Shown: in pieces, positions 25,723 to 34,661 of the stretch
Layout: the number at the start of each line of letters is the position of its first letter
Numbering within the stretch: the first letter of the stretch is position 1
NCBI GenBank assembly: GCA_016866785.1
Contig: VGLH01000013.1
Span: 1-46,418, forward strand
DNA length: 46,418 nt
Reading direction: 5' to 3'
Source of the DNA: Candidatus Poribacteria bacterium
Lineage (GTDB): Bacteria > Poribacteria > WGA-4E > GCA-2687025
Notes under the pieces: model-generated
Told to the model about the DNA's origin: nothing
Databases searched by the model: none
Seen by the model: the letters and a program-made list of their open reading frames with translations, nothing else
Position numbers and translations under genes: made by a program

Positions 25723-27543
25723 CTACTGCTTCTTGAGAGTGATTACGATCGACCGGCTGCCGCCGGTTATCGTCACTTCATGGATCGACGGCACGTAGCC
25801 GTCCAGCGACGCCGTGATCCGATAGGTTCCTGCGGGAACCTGGAACGTGTGCCGAGGATCGTCCGGTTTGACGCGCAGGGCGCGCATCGGGGCGATGCTC
25901 TTAGCTCCCACCGGAAGCACCGTGACATCGGCGGCGGCTGGAGTCACGCTGACGACGATCTCGCCCGTCTGCCGCGAATCGCCGCGAGCCTCCGTCGAAG
26001 CCGAAGCCACCGTCCGCGCCACCAGCACGAAGCTGCTCCCCGGCTCATTGCCGATGAGCTCGCCCGAACGAGGCTGCGGCGTCACCTTGTCCAGATGCAG
26101 CAGCATCTCCTCGAGCGTCAAGACGCCGTCCGCGCCGCCGTAGGACCGGAGAGCCGCCAGGAACTGCCGCGAGAACGGGCTGTGCTGCCCAGGGCGACCG
26201 TCCGACACGTACTCCTTGCCGCCCGCCGTGATATAGCGGCGGGTCTGGAACGCGAGCTTCCTTCGGATGTACTCCGTGCGCGCCACTGGTTCGTAGACGT
26301 CATCGACCTGGCGGGCAGACGCCGCCATCGCCAGAACCGGGTCCAGCGTGCCCGAGAAGCACGAATCGACCACGAGCATCACATGCCGGCAGTCGAGCCG
26401 CTCCAGGATCGTGCGAACATCCTCGTGGGGCACGAGCGTGTCGCGAAGTGCGTCTTCCTTGAAGGGCTTGCCGTCCTTCATCGCCAGGAAGCCCCGTTTC
26501 AGCTTCTCGTCGAACCAACCATGTCCCGAGATGAACACCAGCAACTGGTCATCCGGCTTGTAGGCGCGGTCGGCGAGCGCGAACAGCGCCTTTCGAAACT
26601 CGTTACGGGTCGGGTTCCGCAGGAGCGTCGTCTCGCAGCCGTACATGTCGCGAAGTTCCGCCTGCACGGCTTCGGCATCCGGCACGGGATTCGTCAGCTT
26701 CGGGAAACTCTCGTATTCGTTGACCGCAACGAGCAGTACGTGGGTCTTGCCAGCCACGCCAGGCAGTCGGGCAGCGCTCGGAGCGCCCACGCCGCCTTGT
26801 TCCGTCGGCGCGCCACGCGGCAAAAGAGCCAGGCTCTGGTCGACGGGCGACGCCGACGTGCCGTAGCCCACCAGACGCGGATTCGTGGCGGTGACTAGGC
26901 GCTCGCCGCCATCTGACATGGCGACCCGGTACTCGGTCGGACTGAGTTCCTCCAGAACCCGATACGCCACGCCTTCGACGGTCTGCTCGTCCGAGGATTC
27001 GCCGGACGCCAACCGAAGCGGGGTGCGCCCGAAGTCGTAATAGGGGTTCAAGAACTGCTTGCCGGTCAGCGTTTTGGTCTGACGGAACGACGCGACGGGC
27101 GCCTCGACCTCGAAGGTCACCTGATCATCGGGTCCGAGTTGCGCCAGACCGAAATCGTCGATGAGCGACGCGTACGCCATGCCACCGTCGTCCGTCCGGT
27201 ACGTCCTCTCGATCCCGACGCCCCGAACGATCACCTCGCTGCCGGGAGCCGGCGCCTTCGACGGATTCTGAACGTCCAGCGCGAACAGGACGCGGACGCG
27301 CTCATGCGTCTCCTCTTCGATCCGAACCGCGAGCCTCGGATCCGACGGCGACGTCGTATCGGGGAGCGTCACGATGTAGTTGCCAGTGGGACGCTTGTGG
27401 ATAGAGACGGGCGAGCAGCCGTTCCGCACGATAAAGAACGCCGCGACGCCTAGCAGCGCCCATTTCCAGGGCTTGCGCTTCTTGGTGTTCCGGGTGGGTT
27501 CCTCGAAGTCCGGGAAATCCGGATCGATGGACGAGAACAACAT
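25723..27543 (-). CDS. Membrane-anchored caspase-like protease with C-terminal PEGA-type domain
   Basis: A 606-residue protein. After an acidic N-terminus there is a basic segment and one membrane span (WKWALLGVAAFFIVRNG, about 26-42). A beta-rich region follows (50-240), then a caspase domain (about 267-490) with catalytic H341 in FISGHGWFDE and C395 in MLVVDSCFSGTL. The final 70 residues (VSVTPAAADVTVLP, FQVPAGTYRITASLDGYVPS) look like a PEGA domain, often used in cell-surface attachment. The ATG at 27543 follows GGGGAGG by six bases; an in-frame ATG 39 bp upstream has no such site. It is the first gene of a two-gene operon and differs from its neighbour in anchor and accessory domains. Confidence 0.88.
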   Translation of the reverse strand: MLFSSIDPDFPDFEEPTRNTKKRKPWKWALLGVAAFFIVRNGCSPVSIHKRPTGNYIVTLPDTTSPSDPRLAVRIEEETHERVRVLFALDVQNPSKAPAPGSEVIVRGVGIERTYRTDDGGMAYASLIDDFGLAQLGPDDQVTFEVEAPVASFRQTKTLTGKQFLNPYYDFGRTPLRLASGESSDEQTVEGVAYRVLEELSPTEYRVAMSDGGERLVTATNPRLVGYGTSASPVDQSLALLPRGAPTEQGGVGAPSAARLPGVAGKTHVLLVAVNEYESFPKLTNPVPDAEAVQAELRDMYGCETTLLRNPTRNEFRKALFALADRAYKPDDQLLVFISGHGWFDEKLKRGFLAMKDGKPFKEDALRDTLVPHEDVRTILERLDCRHVMLVVDSCFSGTLDPVLAMAASARQVDDVYEPVARTEYIRRKLAFQTRRYITAGGKEYVSDGRPGQHSPFSRQFLAALRSYGGADGVLTLEEMLLHLDKVTPQPRSGELIGNEPGSSFVLVARTVASASTEARGDSRQTGEIVVSVTPAAADVTVLPVGAKSIAPMRALRVKPDDPRHTFQVPAGTYRITASLDGYVPSIHEVTITGGSRSIVITLKKQ

Positions 27544-27609
27544 GGGATGCCTCCCCGAACGACGGCGGACCTTACGGCGCACGAGGCGCTCGACGCGCGC
27601 CCGATACCG

Positions 27610-27633
27610 TATTACCTAACCATATTACCTAAC
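27610..27633. repeat. Tandem TATTACCTAAC repeats, candidate operator
   Basis: TATTACCTAAC occurs at 27610-27620 and again at 27623-27633, so the copies are 13 bp apart. They cover the -10 box and start site of the predicted promoter of the caspase operon, the position of a typical repressor site. No regulator gene is adjacent. The surrounding 100 bases are far richer in A and T than the rest of the window. Confidence 0.6.
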
Positions 27634-27650
27634 GAGGTGAACTTCGTCAA
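27622..27650 (-). promoter_or_regulatory. Strong sigma70-like promoter of the caspase operon
   Basis: On the minus strand: TTGACG (27645-27650), exactly 17 bp, then TAATAT (27622-27627). Both boxes are close to consensus, and AT-rich sequence lies upstream (27651-27690), as for an UP element. The predicted start near 27614 leaves a leader of about 70 bases before the ATG at 27543. Confidence 0.7.
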
Positions 27651-27715
27651 GGGTATATCTCAACTATTATTATCTTCGGATTGAATTCCTTGAACCGATC
27701 GTCTCCGTTCTGGGA

Positions 27716-28654
27716 TCATCGTCGCGCGGGACGTCCCTCAGGCTCGTGAACCGACGTCTGGTCCTCGCGGCTGCCATCCTCCAGGCGCATCCACGACTCG
27801 AACTCCCGCACGCCCTCGCGCAGGCGGATGATCCTCGACCCGTGGAGGAACCCCTCCCTGCCGTACGTGGCGAACCCGCTTCCGCGCCCATAGCACAGGC
27901 GGATGCCGTGCAGCATGCCGTCGTAGTCGTTCACGTGGTCATGCCCGACGAACGTCCCCAGCACGTCGCCGCACTCGTGGAACGCCGCGAACAGACCCGT
28001 GTTGATGCGCGGGCAGCAGACGGCTTCCTGCTTGACCCCCACGCACGGATGCATGTCCCACACGTCATCGTATTCGGGCAGCGGGATGTGGAAGAACGCC
28101 AGCGCCGGGATCAGCCCCGCCTCGCCGCGTAGATTCCGCGCCGTCGAGACGTACCACTCCACCTGATCGCGCCGAACCCAGCCGTAGCCATCGACGGACG
28201 TCTCCGTGTAGCTGTTGGAGTCGATGAAGTAGAGCGCCGCGCCGGTCTCATGGTCCGACCGGCGAGCGATCCGCACGACGTAGTTTCCTACGCCCGATAC
28301 GTCGGCGGGACCTGGCTCCGACAGGCACATGTCCGATTGCTGCTGCTCCTCGATCAGCGCCATGCGTCTGAGCGAGCCCTCGTCGTCGTGGTTCCCGAAC
28401 ACGGCAGCCCATGGAATCCGCCGCTCTTCGATGGCCTGCACGAGCTGACGCATCGACTCCGCTGGGTCCTTGCATCCTCCACCAGCGATGTTGTCGCCTG
28501 TCAGCGCGACGAGGTCGGGCTTCTCGGCGTCGAGAACCGTCTCGATGAGCTCGCGCGTGCGGAGATCGGCTGGCTCCCCGTTGTGCCAGTGCGTATCGGT
28601 GAACTGAGCGATCGTGAACGTGCCGTCCTCGCGGAACCGCAGAGGATGCCGCAT
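27716..28654 (-). CDS. Calcineurin-like metallophosphoesterase
   Basis: A 312-residue phosphoesterase with the full metal-binding set in order: QFTDTHWHNG, LTGDNIAGGG, VFGNHDDEGS, an isolated His in LAFFHIPLPE and GHDHVNDYDG. The layout resembles the Dcr2/purple-acid-phosphatase-like subgroup, which acts on phosphomonoesters or phosphodiesters. There is no signal peptide, so it is probably cytoplasmic. GGAAGGA precedes the ATG by about ten bases. Its upstream neighbour on the same strand is the fucosidase-like gene 33 bp away. The caspase operon downstream has its own promoter. Confidence 0.92.
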   Translation of the reverse strand: MRHPLRFREDGTFTIAQFTDTHWHNGEPADLRTRELIETVLDAEKPDLVALTGDNIAGGGCKDPAESMRQLVQAIEERRIPWAAVFGNHDDEGSLRRMALIEEQQQSDMCLSEPGPADVSGVGNYVVRIARRSDHETGAALYFIDSNSYTETSVDGYGWVRRDQVEWYVSTARNLRGEAGLIPALAFFHIPLPEYDDVWDMHPCVGVKQEAVCCPRINTGLFAAFHECGDVLGTFVGHDHVNDYDGMLHGIRLCYGRGSGFATYGREGFLHGSRIIRLREGVREFESWMRLEDGSREDQTSVHEPEGRPARR

Positions 28655-28687
28655 GGGTTCAGGTTCCTTCCCGGTTGGCGAACCGTG

Positions 28688-29680
28688 TCAGCGATGGGAG
28701 AGCGCAGCGCCGAGCGTTGTGAGTTGCGGCATGAATCCGCCGTCGATCAGACCCGTCGGCAGGATCGGCACGTCCCAGGTAATCGCCCAGCCAGCGTCGA
28801 TGACGCTTCGCGTGTAGCGAACCACCCAGTCGTCGTCGAAGCGCGTCGGGCTCCTGCCCCAGTTCTCGCCGAGATAGCTGAGGATTTGGTACTGCGCCTG
28901 GTTCACGAATCGGCGCGGCACAGGCATCGGGAACGTCGTGCTGATCTCGCCGGCGGTGAAGTCTTGGTGCTCGGAGATGGCGGGAAGCCAGTTCTGGACG
29001 CCCGGGTTGAACGCGACGATGCTGTCGGAGTTGCCGGCGCGCGCGGCGTCTGCGAGCGTCCCGAAGTTCGGCGCGTCAGGATGCAGGTACATCGCCGTCG
29101 CGTAGTAGCAGCCGTCGAACCACCAGCCGCAGACGCGCTCGCCCCAGCGAACCGACCACTCGCGGACGACCTCTGCCCACATGAACTGGAACTCGGCGAA
29201 CCGAGGGTCGCCGGTTCCCCAGGGTCTGCCCTCATCGTCGATGCCGCTTGCAGGGCGGGCGTAATCCGGGTACCGACCTGGACGCCACTTGAGCGCCTCC
29301 ATCGCGGCGGCGTCCTTGTCGGGAGCCCCGGACGGCAGGTAGACGCACAGGCGGATGCCGCGCGGATGCAGCACATCGTAGAGGTCGGAGATCAGATCAC
29401 GCCGCGAGCACTTGCTGGAACGGATGCCGACGTACCGGTCGTACGCCGCGTTCGGCGCGCAGTAGCACCCGGAGTTCTGCCCCAGAGTGATGAAGTAATA
29501 CCGCGCGCCGGTCGCCGCGAGTTGATCGGCGAGGGCATTCACATCGAAGCTGTCTACGAGCCGGTTCCAGTCATCGGCGCTCGTCGCAGCGCCGGACGCG
29601 ACCACTTCGGCGAGGTAGTGCGTGAAGACGCCCCAGCCAGCTTCGTGCATCCAGTCGGCGCGATGTCCCGTCGCGCTCAT
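28688..29680 (-). CDS. Alpha-L-fucosidase-like (GH29-type) protein
   Basis: A 330-residue protein with the fold outline of GH29 catalytic domains: HEAGWGVFTHYLAE near the start, SFDVNALADQLAATGARYYF, a DLYDVLHPRGIRLCVYLPSG strand, and VCGWWFDGCYY, where the Asp is at the place of the GH29 nucleophile. The C-terminal beta domain of true fucosidases is missing and the protein lacks a signal peptide, so substrate and even activity are uncertain. The ATG at 29680 follows GGAAGGGG; the longer upstream frame would start inside the neighbouring PhyH gene. It is flanked on the same strand by PhyH (25 bp) and the phosphoesterase (33 bp). Confidence 0.78.
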   Translation of the reverse strand: MSATGHRADWMHEAGWGVFTHYLAEVVASGAATSADDWNRLVDSFDVNALADQLAATGARYYFITLGQNSGCYCAPNAAYDRYVGIRSSKCSRRDLISDLYDVLHPRGIRLCVYLPSGAPDKDAAAMEALKWRPGRYPDYARPASGIDDEGRPWGTGDPRFAEFQFMWAEVVREWSVRWGERVCGWWFDGCYYATAMYLHPDAPNFGTLADAARAGNSDSIVAFNPGVQNWLPAISEHQDFTAGEISTTFPMPVPRRFVNQAQYQILSYLGENWGRSPTRFDDDWVVRYTRSVIDAGWAITWDVPILPTGLIDGGFMPQLTTLGAALSHR

Positions 29681-29705
29681 AGGAGACCCCTTCCGCGTGA
29701 CCCTC

Positions 29706-30593
29706 CTAGACGCCCCACCGTCGGCGCGCTTCGTCCATCGGAACCGTCTGTCCCGCGCTCCAGCCGTAGTGGGCGATGGGGTTCTCGCCGATCCATCGCT
29801 CATCGACCGGTTCGTCGGCTCGCTGGTAGCGCGTGTCGCAGCTCAGGCGGAAGCGCTTCTGTTCGTTGTTGAGCGAGCAGTGCATCAGGAACATGCCGAA
29901 GATCAGGGCATCGCCCGCCTGGAACTCGGACGTCAACAGCCGACCGCCGTATTGGTCGATTACGTCGATGGGATCATTGGAGAAGTTGCCCGTCACGTGG
30001 TCGCGGTCCACGTCCATCTTGCCGTACGTCTCCTTGATCTTCTCGAAGTGCTGGGAACCCTCCAGCAGCGCGAGCGGCGCGTGGTCGTACGGCACATCGC
30101 CCAAGGGCGTCCAGACCGTGTACACGTCGAGCGTGCCACGTCCCATGTACGGGATATCGTAGTGGAGCCCGGAGTTGTCGCCGGTTCCGAGCGCCCGAAG
30201 CCACTTGAAGTCGTACGTCAGCGACGGTCCATCCAGCAGATCGGCGAAGAACTGCATCAGCTCCGGCGCTTCGACGAGCGCGAGGAAATCGGGCTTGTGC
30301 GAGATCGCCTTGACGCCGCCCAGGAACGCCCCGCGCTGCCCTTCCGCGATGGCTCCCTCGTCCATCGGTCGCGCCGGGTCGAGCTTGCCTCCCGCCTTCA
30401 GGTTCTCGAGATAGACGCGCCGTGCTGCCTGCACCTTCGCCGGATCGTGCAAGCGCCGAATCAACAGGTAGCCGTCTTCCTCGAGCCGCGCGCGAAGCGC
30501 CGACGGATCGCCGACCACGTCGTTCGACTCCCGCAGCGACCCCAGGTACTTGCCGCCCAACTCCAACTCACGGTTGCCCATACGGAGCAGCAT
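29706..30593 (-). CDS. Phytanoyl-CoA dioxygenase family protein (copy 2)
   Basis: A 295-residue Fe(II)/2-oxoglutarate oxygenase. The triad is H144-X-D146 in SGLHYDIPYMG and H238 in FLMHCSLNN; FRLSCDTRYQR supplies the basic residue for 2-oxoglutarate. The N-terminus has EEDGYLLIRRLHDP. The DIPYMGRG region and the C-terminal YGWSAGQT mark a subgroup different from the copies at 22601 and 31675. GGAGGG precedes the ATG by seven bases. It probably starts an operon with the fucosidase-like and phosphoesterase genes, a set that would fit breakdown of a decorated sugar or phospholipid, but the substrate is not known. Confidence 0.92.
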   Translation of the reverse strand: MLLRMGNRELELGGKYLGSLRESNDVVGDPSALRARLEEDGYLLIRRLHDPAKVQAARRVYLENLKAGGKLDPARPMDEGAIAEGQRGAFLGGVKAISHKPDFLALVEAPELMQFFADLLDGPSLTYDFKWLRALGTGDNSGLHYDIPYMGRGTLDVYTVWTPLGDVPYDHAPLALLEGSQHFEKIKETYGKMDVDRDHVTGNFSNDPIDVIDQYGGRLLTSEFQAGDALIFGMFLMHCSLNNEQKRFRLSCDTRYQRADEPVDERWIGENPIAHYGWSAGQTVPMDEARRRWGV

Positions 30594-30689
30594 GATCCAT
30601 CCCTCCTCGATGTCATCGTCTCACCGCTTGACGAGACCTGACCGACCACAGCATAGTGTTAGGCGCGTTCCCTCGACAAGGACGCGCCT

Positions 30690-31568
30690 CTAGCCCGACA
30701 GGTGGCGTCTCAGGAACGCCACGGCGCGTTCGATCGCGCTGGCTGCCCTTGGGTCGGATGTATTCCCGTCGAAGCCGTGAGCCCCGTTCTCAACCGTGTA
30801 GAGCTCGTGTTCCACGCCAACCCGACGCAACGCCGCCGCCATATCGACGGACTGGCTGTACGGCACGTCTGTGTCTGCCGTGCCGTGGAGCAGCAACGTC
30901 GGCGGGTAGCTCGCATCGGCTTGGCGCTCCGGGCAGTACGGTTCCAGCGCCTCGGGATGCGCCACCGGATCGACGCCTCCGACCTCGTGGAGCCATCGCC
31001 CCTGCTGGCGGCAGTACAGGTAGAACCGTCCGCGCCCGGAGTTCGGCGGCTCCTCCGACAGCTCCGCCTCGCCAACGACGGCTCGGGCGTCCGGCTCGAA
31101 CACGAGCGGCTGTGTCCGGTAGAACGGGTCTGGCTTCGCGTACCAGTCGGCGAGAATATCTCCGTACCCGTAGAACGACACGAGCGCCTGCACACGCGGC
31201 TCGACGGCGCACCCAGCCATCAACGTCAGGTAGCCGCCTCCGGACTGCCCAACGACGCCGATCCTCGACGGGTCCGTGCCGAAAAGCCGGGGACCTTCAC
31301 GGCGCATCCACGCGAACGCGTCGACGACATCGCCGACGATCTGCGGCAGTTTGGTCTCCGGGCCCAGACGGTAGTCGATGGAGACGACCGCCCAGCCCTC
31401 GGCGAAATACCTGTCGCGTTGCCGCCCGTGGATCGCCTTCCGGTCGCCGAGGATCAGCGCGCCGCCGTGAATCCACACGACCACCGGATACGGCGGAGCG
31501 ACCGACGGCAGGTAGACGTCTGCCCGGATGTCAAGATCGCCGACACGTTTGTAGGTGTAGGTCTCCAT
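30690..31568 (-). CDS. Alpha/beta-hydrolase (acetylesterase/BD-FAE-like)
   Basis: A 292-residue esterase-type hydrolase. The oxyanion motif HGG lies in VVVWIHGGALILGD (34-36), the nucleophile S109 in GVVGQSGGGYLTL, an Asp in HGTADTDVP, and the His in NGAHGFDG near the end. There is no signal peptide. The ATG at 31568 follows AGGAGG by about ten bases; the longer upstream frame is unlikely because it runs toward the divergent gene. It ends 96 bp before the PhyH gene on the same strand and is divergent from a third PhyH gene 106 bp away, so both promoters should lie in that gap. Confidence 0.92.
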   Translation of the reverse strand: METYTYKRVGDLDIRADVYLPSVAPPYPVVVWIHGGALILGDRKAIHGRQRDRYFAEGWAVVSIDYRLGPETKLPQIVGDVVDAFAWMRREGPRLFGTDPSRIGVVGQSGGGYLTLMAGCAVEPRVQALVSFYGYGDILADWYAKPDPFYRTQPLVFEPDARAVVGEAELSEEPPNSGRGRFYLYCRQQGRWLHEVGGVDPVAHPEALEPYCPERQADASYPPTLLLHGTADTDVPYSQSVDMAAALRRVGVEHELYTVENGAHGFDGNTSDPRAASAIERAVAFLRRHLSG

Positions 31569-31674
31569 GTGCCCATTGCCTCCTGAAACCCGGTTGACGG
31601 TGCGTCGGACGCGCGATAGATTCGGCGTCGGTGACGCCGCCCAGTCCACACCCAGCGGACAAGGAGGATGCAGG

Positions 31675-32514
31675 ATGCCCGTACTCTCCGAGCAGGATCG
31701 CGCCTTCTTCGACGAGAACGGCTACGTCGTCGTCCACGATGCCGCCCCAGCCGACAAGCTAGCCGCCGCCGTCGCGGCGATCTGGGAGTTCCTCGGCATG
31801 GACCCCGACGATCCCGACGACTGGTACCGCCCACCCCACAAGCCCGGCGCGGGAATGGTCGAGTTCTACCAGCATCAGGCGTTGTGGGACAACCGGCAGA
31901 GCCCGCGTGTACACGGCGCGTTCGCCGACATCTGGCGAACCGATAAGCTGTGGGTCAGCTTCGACCGCGTCAACATGAAGCCGCCGCGCCGCCCGGACAA
32001 GCCCGAATGGGACAACAAGGGCTTCGTCCACTGGGACGCCGACACGAGCCAACTCCCGCTTCGCTTCGGCGTTCAGGGAGTGCTCTGCCTGACCGACACC
32101 GCCGCGAACCAGGGCGGCTTTCAGTGCGTGCCCGGTATGCACAACCGGCTGGAGGAGTGGGTCAAGACACAACCCGCCGACCGGAACCCGCGCGTTCCCG
32201 ATCTCGCCGGTCTGGAGGTTGTCAACGTCCCTGGGAAGGCAGGCGACCTCATCATCTGGCATCGCGGGCTGCCGCACGGCAACAGCCACAACACGTCTGA
32301 CAAGCCCCGACTGGCGCAGTACATCTCCATGTCGCCCGCGTCCGAGTCCAACGACGAGGCGCGCGCGCGCCGCATCGAGCTCTGGCATCGGCGACTGCCG
32401 CCAGGACCCCCGATCTTCCCAGGCGACCCGCGACGGATCGAGGAGGAGCACGGCACGACCGCCGTCTTGACTCCCCTCGGTAAGCGCCTTCTCGGACTCG
32501 ACACGTGGGGATGA
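31675..32514 (+). CDS. Phytanoyl-CoA dioxygenase family protein (copy 3)
   Basis: A 279-residue Fe(II)/2-oxoglutarate oxygenase. The triad is H119-X-D121 in FVHWDADTSQ and H201 in GLPHGNSHN; the Arg of KPRLAQYISM completes the site. It opens with FFDENGYVVVHDAAP. Many such proteins hydroxylate small metabolites, and this one has the extra FYQHQALWDNRQSP segment seen in a subgroup I cannot assign to a substrate. AAGGAGG precedes the ATG by seven bases. Its stop ends one base before the stop of the convergent secreted protein at 32516. Confidence 0.92.
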   Translation: MPVLSEQDRAFFDENGYVVVHDAAPADKLAAAVAAIWEFLGMDPDDPDDWYRPPHKPGAGMVEFYQHQALWDNRQSPRVHGAFADIWRTDKLWVSFDRVNMKPPRRPDKPEWDNKGFVHWDADTSQLPLRFGVQGVLCLTDTAANQGGFQCVPGMHNRLEEWVKTQPADRNPRVPDLAGLEVVNVPGKAGDLIIWHRGLPHGNSHNTSDKPRLAQYISMSPASESNDEARARRIELWHRRLPPGPPIFPGDPRRIEEEHGTTAVLTPLGKRLLGLDTWG

Positions 32515-32515
32515 G

Positions 32516-34657
32516 CTAGTCCGCGACTTGACGCAGGACCGACTCCAAGAGCCGGATCGCCCTCGCTTCGATCTCCCGCGCGGCTTCCAAGCCCTCGATC
32601 TCCGGCTGGAGTCCTTCCGTCGTCCATCCCGACGCATCGACGCCGTGGAACCGATGGAACCGCGACTCTTCGCGGTTCAGAAGCGCGTCCAGCAGGTCGA
32701 ACTCCTTCTGGTAGAGGTCGGAGGCTTCACGCAGCGCCGCAACATGGTCTTCGCCGAGCGCATCCGCGTATTCGCGCAGGAACTTGGAAGCCTCTCGGCG
32801 GGCGTCCCAGAGCGTCTCAAACGCCCACATATAGCCGTGGCGCATGTTGGCGCGCTCCTGGTCGGTGAACTCCACTCGGTCGAGGATGCGTAGCTCGCGG
32901 ATCCACTCGCGGTACGCGGCGTCGCCGTACCAGTAGGAACCCGAGATGCCCCGCCGCCAGCTATGGACGGCGATCCGCATCGCCTGGAGCAGCGCATCGC
33001 GTCGAGAAGGAGCGCCGAGGAACTCGGGCGTGAAGATGAGCGTGGGCCCCATCGACGCGGCGGGGATGCGGCGGTGCTCTTCCTTGTCGAAGTAGCCATG
33101 CACCAGGATCATCTTGCCGCCGTCGGCGTGCCCGTATGCGACGCCACAGTTCAGATCGCCCGTGACATATCCCGTCACAGGCGACCCCGAGTTGATCGAC
33201 GCGATGACCATATCGGCGAACCGCTCCATGGCAGGAGCGCTCCAGTCCGATGCCCTGATGTTGGTGAGCCGCCATCCCGTGCCAGACGACGCGGCGGAGA
33301 TCTCCTCAGGGAACTCGCCGACCGGCGTCGATGGGCACCAGCCCTTGCCGTCGCCCTTCCAGCCCCGGACACGGAACGCCAGGCCCGTGACGCCCATCAG
33401 GTACGTGTAGGAGTAGGGGTAGGCGGTGGGCGCGAGCGCCGCTTCAAGCGCGCCCGCGAACGTGCACATCTTCGAGGGGAACCGGGGATGGAGAACGCCG
33501 TCGATGCGGATCGCATCGCCCTCCTGGCGCATGTTGTCCTGGCTGAGCGCCCAATTGAGGTCGCTGGCGACGCCGCCGAGCTCCGCCATCACCTGCCGCA
33601 GCGTCGCCGCATGGTCGTGCTGCGTCGCCGCGTCGCCGATGAGCCGCTCGTAGCCCGTTTCATCGTCGCGCGCCAGTACAGGGATCAGAAGCTCGACGAT
33701 TCGTTCGTAGCGTTCCGCCGCGCGCTCCAGCCTTGGGCGCGACGCCTCGGCGAAGGCATCGGCACGGGAACGCAGGTACGCCGCTGCCGTCTTGGAGCGG
33801 TCTACCAGGTCGCGGGCGTTGTCGTCGGCGCACGACCAGACCCGATCCGGGGCGCTCTTGAAGCACGGTTCACAGAACGGCGTATGCTCCATCGCGTCGA
33901 TCCACGCGCTCACGGCGCGGACCCCGTAGACGACGTCCTTCGTCGGCAGGAACGGCTCCCGCGAACCGTCGATGGCGGCGGTTGCGGCACGAAGCGCCTG
34001 ACGATCCGCGTCGTGCGGAGCGAGCGTCACGTCGCCCTTGGACAGCGCGAACAGCTTGCCCCACGGGTAGGGCACGTTGTCACGCCGTCCGTTGTGGCTC
34101 AGCCCGAGTACCGTGCCGTCCTCTCGCGCTTCGACGACGATCCCGTACCACAACCACGGGACGAATCCGCCGTCAGCCGTCTTCTGCCACGGAGACGTCA
34201 GGACGACCTCTCCCTGGTTCATGGCATCCCGGATGGCGCGTGCCCGCGCCTGCATGGTGCGAGCCTTGATTTCGTCGCTGTCGTCCCAACTACAGTCCGG
34301 CGCGTCGAGCCAACGGTATCGCAGCCCGAACCGCGCGGCGACGTCGGCGATCCCCTCGTCCCGTGGGTCGCGATGCCACCACGCCGTGCAATCCTCGCGC
34401 AGATTGATCCGAGGCGCGAAGCACGCGCCGCTCAACGCGCTGATCTCGCCGTAGTCCGCCTCGACGCCCAGGAGTTGCGCCGCTGCTTGTACACACTCGG
34501 CGAACGTGTCCGTGCCGGTGCCCGTGAGTTGCAGTGATCCGTAGTCCATGGCGAATGCCTCCTGCGTTGACGCCTCCGCGTGTCCAGTGATGGCAGCCAG
34601 CGCCACAAGAGCGATCAGCGACACGCAGCCGCCGTGACCGCGTCGGGTACGGCTCAT
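32516..34657 (-). CDS. Secreted protein with two papain/BtrH-like modules
   Basis: A 713-residue exported protein. A signal peptide (about 1-29: RTRRGHGG, then CVSLIALVALAAITGHAEA) precedes two related units. Each has an N-terminal part with a TF....A pattern and (M/A)G(L/V)(S/T)G.aF (DYGEISALSGACF; YTYLMGVTGLAFRV), and a helical C-terminal part with YR.WI..(L/M) and a D.RR.A..YLR motif. Unit 2 also has WCPSTP. These resemble the C39-like BtrH_N/DUF4872 proteins, but the usual nucleophile Cys and the His of the HW.vv.G motif are not where expected, so catalysis is doubtful. AGGAG (seven bases upstream) marks the ATG. It starts 5 bp after the stop of a single-unit paralogue, an operon. Confidence 0.72.
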   Translation of the reverse strand: MSRTRRGHGGCVSLIALVALAAITGHAEASTQEAFAMDYGSLQLTGTGTDTFAECVQAAAQLLGVEADYGEISALSGACFAPRINLREDCTAWWHRDPRDEGIADVAARFGLRYRWLDAPDCSWDDSDEIKARTMQARARAIRDAMNQGEVVLTSPWQKTADGGFVPWLWYGIVVEAREDGTVLGLSHNGRRDNVPYPWGKLFALSKGDVTLAPHDADRQALRAATAAIDGSREPFLPTKDVVYGVRAVSAWIDAMEHTPFCEPCFKSAPDRVWSCADDNARDLVDRSKTAAAYLRSRADAFAEASRPRLERAAERYERIVELLIPVLARDDETGYERLIGDAATQHDHAATLRQVMAELGGVASDLNWALSQDNMRQEGDAIRIDGVLHPRFPSKMCTFAGALEAALAPTAYPYSYTYLMGVTGLAFRVRGWKGDGKGWCPSTPVGEFPEEISAASSGTGWRLTNIRASDWSAPAMERFADMVIASINSGSPVTGYVTGDLNCGVAYGHADGGKMILVHGYFDKEEHRRIPAASMGPTLIFTPEFLGAPSRRDALLQAMRIAVHSWRRGISGSYWYGDAAYREWIRELRILDRVEFTDQERANMRHGYMWAFETLWDARREASKFLREYADALGEDHVAALREASDLYQKEFDLLDALLNREESRFHRFHGVDASGWTTEGLQPEIEGLEAAREIEARAIRLLESVLRQVAD

Positions 34658-34661
34658 GGGA

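Noticed and set aside
24053-27543. Caspase pair as part of a known anti-phage system (CBASS, gasdermin, Craspase types)
   Set aside because: No nucleotidyltransferase, gasdermin, CRISPR or STAND gene is near, and both proteins are exported or anchored outside the cytoplasm.
28250-29872. Plus-strand open frame of 540 codons across the phosphoesterase and fucosidase genes
   Set aside because: It crosses two well-supported minus-strand genes and shows no domain; it reflects the GC-rich third codon positions of the real genes.
32963-34537. Plus-strand open frame of 524 codons across the two-module secreted protein
   Set aside because: Antisense of a gene with a signal peptide and module repeats; no ribosome-binding site or domain.
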